DNA of 64,000 nt from Planctomycetota bacterium (lineage in GTDB: Bacteria; Planctomycetota; UBA1135; UBA2386), in NCBI GenBank assembly GCA_014192625.1, contig BJHM01000001.1, positions 1-64,000 of the forward strand. The letters are read 5' to 3'. Below the pieces are notes generated by a model. That model made no database searches. It saw only the letters and a program-made list of their open reading frames with translations, and was not told the DNA's origin. How positions within the stretch are numbered: the stretch's first letter is position 1; every line of letters starts with the position of its first letter. This document shows positions 61,114 to 64,000 of this stretch, one piece after another. A program made the translations under genes and the position numbers.

Positions 61114-63480
61114 TCAGTTGCGGCGCATGTTGAGTTTTGCAAGTGCCGCCGCGATGGGGTTCTGCACCTCCGGCTCTGGCTTGCGTTGGCCACCGCCGCC
61201 ACCGCCGCCACCGCCGCCACTGCGTTGCGGTCCGCCACTGCTGCGCTGGCCGCCGCGTTCGGCACCGTCACCGCCTGCATTGCTGCTTTTCGGTCGCTCG
61301 TGCAGTTTCATCGTCAGCGCGACTCGCTTGCGCGCGACGTCGACCTCGAGCACTTTCACTGCGACGACTTGGCCTGCCTTTACGACTTCGCGTGGGTCCT
61401 CGATAAAGCGATCCGACAATTGGCTTATGTGCACGAGCCCATCCTGATGCACGCCGATGTCGATGAACGCGCCAAACGCAGTGACGTTGGTCACCACGCC
61501 TTCAAGCTGCATGCCGGGCTTGAGGTCCGATAGTTCCGTGACGCCTTCTTGGAAGGTCGCGGTCTTAAACTCGGGGCGCGGATCGCGGCCTGGCTTCTCC
61601 AGCTCAACGAGAATGTCAGTGACCGTTGGCAGGCCGAAGCGATCGTCAACGAACAGTTTTGCGTCAAGGCTTTTCAAGAACGAACGATCGCCGAGGAGCT
61701 TGTCGATCGACTTGCCACTCTTCTGCAGGATGCGCTCAACCAGTGGATAGGCCTCTGGGTGCACCGCCGAAGCGTCGAGTGGGTTGTCACCGCCCCGAAT
61801 GCGCAGGAAGCCGGCGCATTGCTCAAATGCCTTTGGACCAAGGCGTGTCACCTTGAGCAACTGCTTGCGCGCGCGGAACGCGCCGTTCTGGTCACGGTGT
61901 TGCACGATGTTCTTTGCCAGCGTGGCCGACAGGCCAGCGACGCGCGCCAGCAGATCTTCGCTCGCCGTGTTTAGGTCTACGCCGACGCCGTTCACGCAGT
62001 CTTCGACCACGCCGTCGAGGGCGCGCGCGAGTTGCGATTGGTTGACATCGTGCTGGTATTGCCCAACACCGATTGCCTTGGGCTCGATCTTGACCAACTC
62101 GGCCAGCGGATCTTGCAGCCGCCGCGCGATTGACACCGCGCCGCGCAGCGACACGTCGAGATCGGGAAACTCCTGACTGCCGCGCTCGCTCGCCGAGTAG
62201 ACCGAGGCGCCAGCTTCGCTGACGACGATCTTTTGCATCTTGGCGGCGGGATATTTTTTGATCAGGTCAGCAGCGAGTTTGTCGGTCTCGCGCGACGCGG
62301 TGCCGTTGCCGATGGCAATCAACTCGACCGCGTGCTTCTGGCACAAAGCGCCGAGGATCGCTAGCGAGCCGTCCCAGTCTTGCCGCGGCACATGCGGGTA
62401 GATCGTGGTGGTTGCGAGCAGTTTGCCGGTGCGGTCGACCAGTGCGACTTTGCATCCAGTGCGGAGCCCCGGGTCGAGGCCGAGAATGACTTTTGGGCCG
62501 GCGGGTGCTGCGAGTAGCAGGTCGCGCATGTTGGCCGCGAAGACCGCAATCGCCTCGGTCTCGGCGCGTTCGCGCATGGTCGAAAACAAATCGCTCTCGC
62601 AGTGCAGAGCGAGCTTGGCGCGAAAGCACAGGCGCGCAGTATCGGCAAGCCAGGCGTCGGCCCTGCGGTTTTTGTGCGCGATGCCGAACTGCTGCATCAC
62701 GAGCAGCTGGCCTTTGCCGGTCGGGTCATCGGCAAGCGACTCGCGTTGATCGCCCATGCCGAGCTGCAGGTCGATGTAGCCCTCCTTGCGAGCGCGAAAC
62801 ATCGCCAACGCACGGTGGCTTGGCACGTGGCCAATCGGCTCGTCATGCGCGAAGTAGTCGCGGAAGCGTTGCGCCTCAGTGTCCGTCTCCTTGCCCTTTA
62901 TTACCTTCGCTGTGAGGAATGCTTCGTTCTGCAGCCAAGTGCGCGTGGTGGCGAGCAGCTGCGCATTTTCAGCAAACTCCTCGACCAGGATGAAGCGCGC
63001 GCCTTCCAGTGCTGCGGCTGCATCTTGGATACCCTGCGCGGTGTTCACGAACGCGGCCGCGGCCGTCTGCGGATCTTCAGTCGGATCGGCGAGCAACAAA
63101 TTCGCCAGCGGCTGAAGGCCTGCTTCGCGCGCAATCATCGCCTTCGTGCGGCGCTTCTGCTTGTAGGGCAGGTAGAGGTCTTCGAGCACCACCTTGGTGT
63201 CAGCTGCATTGATCTGCGCGGTCAGTGCCGGTGTCAGTTTGCCTTGTTCTTCGATGTTCTTCAGGATCGCTGTGCGGCGTTCATCCAACTCGCGGAGGTA
63301 GACCAACCGCTCGCTCAACGCGCGCAACTGAATGTCGTCGAGGCCGCCGGTTGCTTCCTTGCGGTATCGGGCGATGAACGGGACTGTCGAACCCGCGTCG
63401 ATCAATTCGACGGTGGCTGCGACCTGGGCTTCACGCACGCCGAGTTCATTGGCGATGCGTAGTTCGATAGATTGGACCAA
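61114..63480 (-). CDS. tex: Tex family RNA-binding transcription accessory protein
   Basis: 788 residues. The Tex N-terminal domain (about 1-190; [20 protein letters not shown]), a YqgF-like RNase H domain (about 330-440; [17 protein letters not shown]), helix-hairpin-helix modules (about 490-560; [17 protein letters not shown]), and a C-terminal S1 domain (about 650-720; [18 protein letters not shown]) are all present. The tail holds a run of about ten Gly encoded by GCC/ACC triplet repeats on the plus strand (near 61189-61220). Tex binds nucleic acid and affects transcription and gene expression. No defect seen. Confidence 0.95.
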   Translation of the reverse strand: MVQSIELRIANELGVREAQVAATVELIDAGSTVPFIARYRKEATGGLDDIQLRALSERLVYLRELDERRTAILKNIEEQGKLTPALTAQINAADTKVVLEDLYLPYKQKRRTKAMIAREAGLQPLANLLLADPTEDPQTAAAAFVNTAQGIQDAAAALEGARFILVEEFAENAQLLATTRTWLQNEAFLTAKVIKGKETDTEAQRFRDYFAHDEPIGHVPSHRALAMFRARKEGYIDLQLGMGDQRESLADDPTGKGQLLVMQQFGIAHKNRRADAWLADTARLCFRAKLALHCESDLFSTMRERAETEAIAVFAANMRDLLLAAPAGPKVILGLDPGLRTGCKVALVDRTGKLLATTTIYPHVPRQDWDGSLAILGALCQKHAVELIAIGNGTASRETDKLAADLIKKYPAAKMQKIVVSEAGASVYSASERGSQEFPDLDVSLRGAVSIARRLQDPLAELVKIEPKAIGVGQYQHDVNQSQLARALDGVVEDCVNGVGVDLNTASEDLLARVAGLSATLAKNIVQHRDQNGAFRARKQLLKVTRLGPKAFEQCAGFLRIRGGDNPLDASAVHPEAYPLVERILQKSGKSIDKLLGDRSFLKSLDAKLFVDDRFGLPTVTDILVELEKPGRDPRPEFKTATFQEGVTELSDLKPGMQLEGVVTNVTAFGAFIDIGVHQDGLVHISQLSDRFIEDPREVVKAGQVVAVKVLEVDVARKRVALTMKLHERPKSSNAGGDGAERGGQRSSGGPQRSGGGGGGGGGGQRKPEPEVQNPIAAALAKLNMRRN

Positions 63481-63658
63481 GATGGATCTCCCCGCGCCGT
63501 CTGACCACGGCTAGGTGGAAAGACGGTAGCGGCCGATGTGGCGTGGTAAAGAGGGCACTGGTGCTGCTGTCTGGCCCGGCGGAACGCGCAGCAAACGACA
63601 CCGGTATTTTCAGTCGGGCCGATGTCGTGCACTCTGGTCGTCACGCGCAATCCGTGAG

Positions 63659-64000
63659 TCACTTCACTTCGTCGTCACTGTCACCCACCGCTGCGCATAG
63701 TTCTATCAGGTAGTGGTAGTCGTTGGTCTTGCCGCCGTCCGTGCTGACGTCGATCAAGTATTTGCGGCCAGGTTCTACGGCGATGCCCGTCGGACGAAAC
63801 ACTATGCAGCTCGCGCCGCCGAAGTTACCGCCGGCCATGGCGCACCAGTCGAGTGGCAGTAGTTCGCCGGTCGGCAGATAGTCGTTGTCGAGTTCCTGAA
63901 CGTGCACGACGAGAGCTTCTTTTTTGGGCGTGCTGCCGCGCAGCAGAGCGATGCTGAATGCGCGCCCTGCTGAGAACAGGTCCACCGGCACGTAGCCGCG
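63659..64000 (-). CDS. Unidentified protein, only the C-terminal part in window
   Basis: The frame is open to the right edge (begins ...GYVPVDLFSAGR), so about 113 residues of the C-terminus are visible. It contains beta-strand-like blocks KEALVVHVQELDNDY, WCAMAGGNFGGASCIVFRP and KYLIDVSTDGG, and ends DSDDEVK. No family recognised and no membrane segment seen. Likely longer beyond the window. Confidence 0.6.
   Translation of the reverse strand, partial: RGYVPVDLFSAGRAFSIALLRGSTPKKEALVVHVQELDNDYLPTGELLPLDWCAMAGGNFGGASCIVFRPTGIAVEPGRKYLIDVSTDGGKTNDYHYLIELCAAVGDSDDEVK

Noticed and set aside
62602-63462. 286-codon plus-strand frame opposite tex
   Set aside because: Shadow of a complete, conserved Tex protein.
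1-64000. tRNA or rRNA genes
   Set aside because: No convincing T-loop/acceptor pairing or rRNA-like stretch was seen on either strand; a covariance-model scan would settle it.

Overview
The window is GC-rich, gene-dense bacterial chromosome with no phage, plasmid, CRISPR, rRNA or tRNA signal. An outer-membrane barrel of the alginate-export type, a WaaP/LPS-kinase-like protein and many signal-peptide-bearing proteins point to a diderm. The many secreted proteins (beta-helix, carboxypeptidase-regulatory repeats, EF-hand-like loops), the kinase-sigma54 fusion and the style of IF-1 would fit a planctomycete-like or myxobacteria-like lineage. This placement is inference only.

Layout. 1-1949: end of an isoaspartyl peptidase and a lipoprotein-type cyanophycinase (cyanophycin or isoaspartyl dipeptide salvage). 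2394-5812: aerobic benzoyl-CoA (box) genes boxC-boxB followed by a thioredoxin-like [2Fe-2S] ferredoxin; boxA and the CoA ligase are not in view. 5813-7151: gene-poor stretch with a decayed transposase-like fragment and a tract of 18 x 15 bp tandem repeats. 7152-13010: a very large SF1 helicase-nuclease (DUF4011/DUF3320 type, defence-like). 13129-25923: S8 peptidase, glyA, speA, a DUF2779 nuclease coupled to a DUF2071 protein, a PqqB-like hydrolase, an M48 peptidase and a methyltransferase. 26098: infA.

26411-41418: surface/export region. A tightly overlapping minus-strand operon (two GT4 glycosyltransferases, an ABC exporter, two APH-fold phosphotransferases, an AlgE-like barrel, a beta-helix lipoprotein) is flanked by secreted repeat proteins. 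Almost every start overlaps the preceding stop (ATGA, GTGA, TAATG), so the proteins are probably made together. It looks like an uncharacterised glycoconjugate synthesis and export system.

41904-48109: a second coupled minus-strand operon with an unknown protein, a WaaP-like probable pseudokinase, a methyltransferase and a 1290-residue Ser/Thr kinase-TPR-GAF-sigma54 activator-Fis fusion. 48197-63480: DUF1028 secreted protein with a 68 bp frameshifting tandem duplication, YceI, a membrane protein, a MinD/FlhG-like ATPase, a PIG-L deacetylase coupled to a GNAT, an EF-hand-like secreted protein, an SSS symporter, alanine racemase, an aldo/keto reductase and Tex. The right edge cuts an unidentified gene.

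The most interesting parts are the 28608-39258 export operon and the 41904-48109 kinase/pseudokinase regulatory operon. Family calls come from motif recognition by eye; no search was run.
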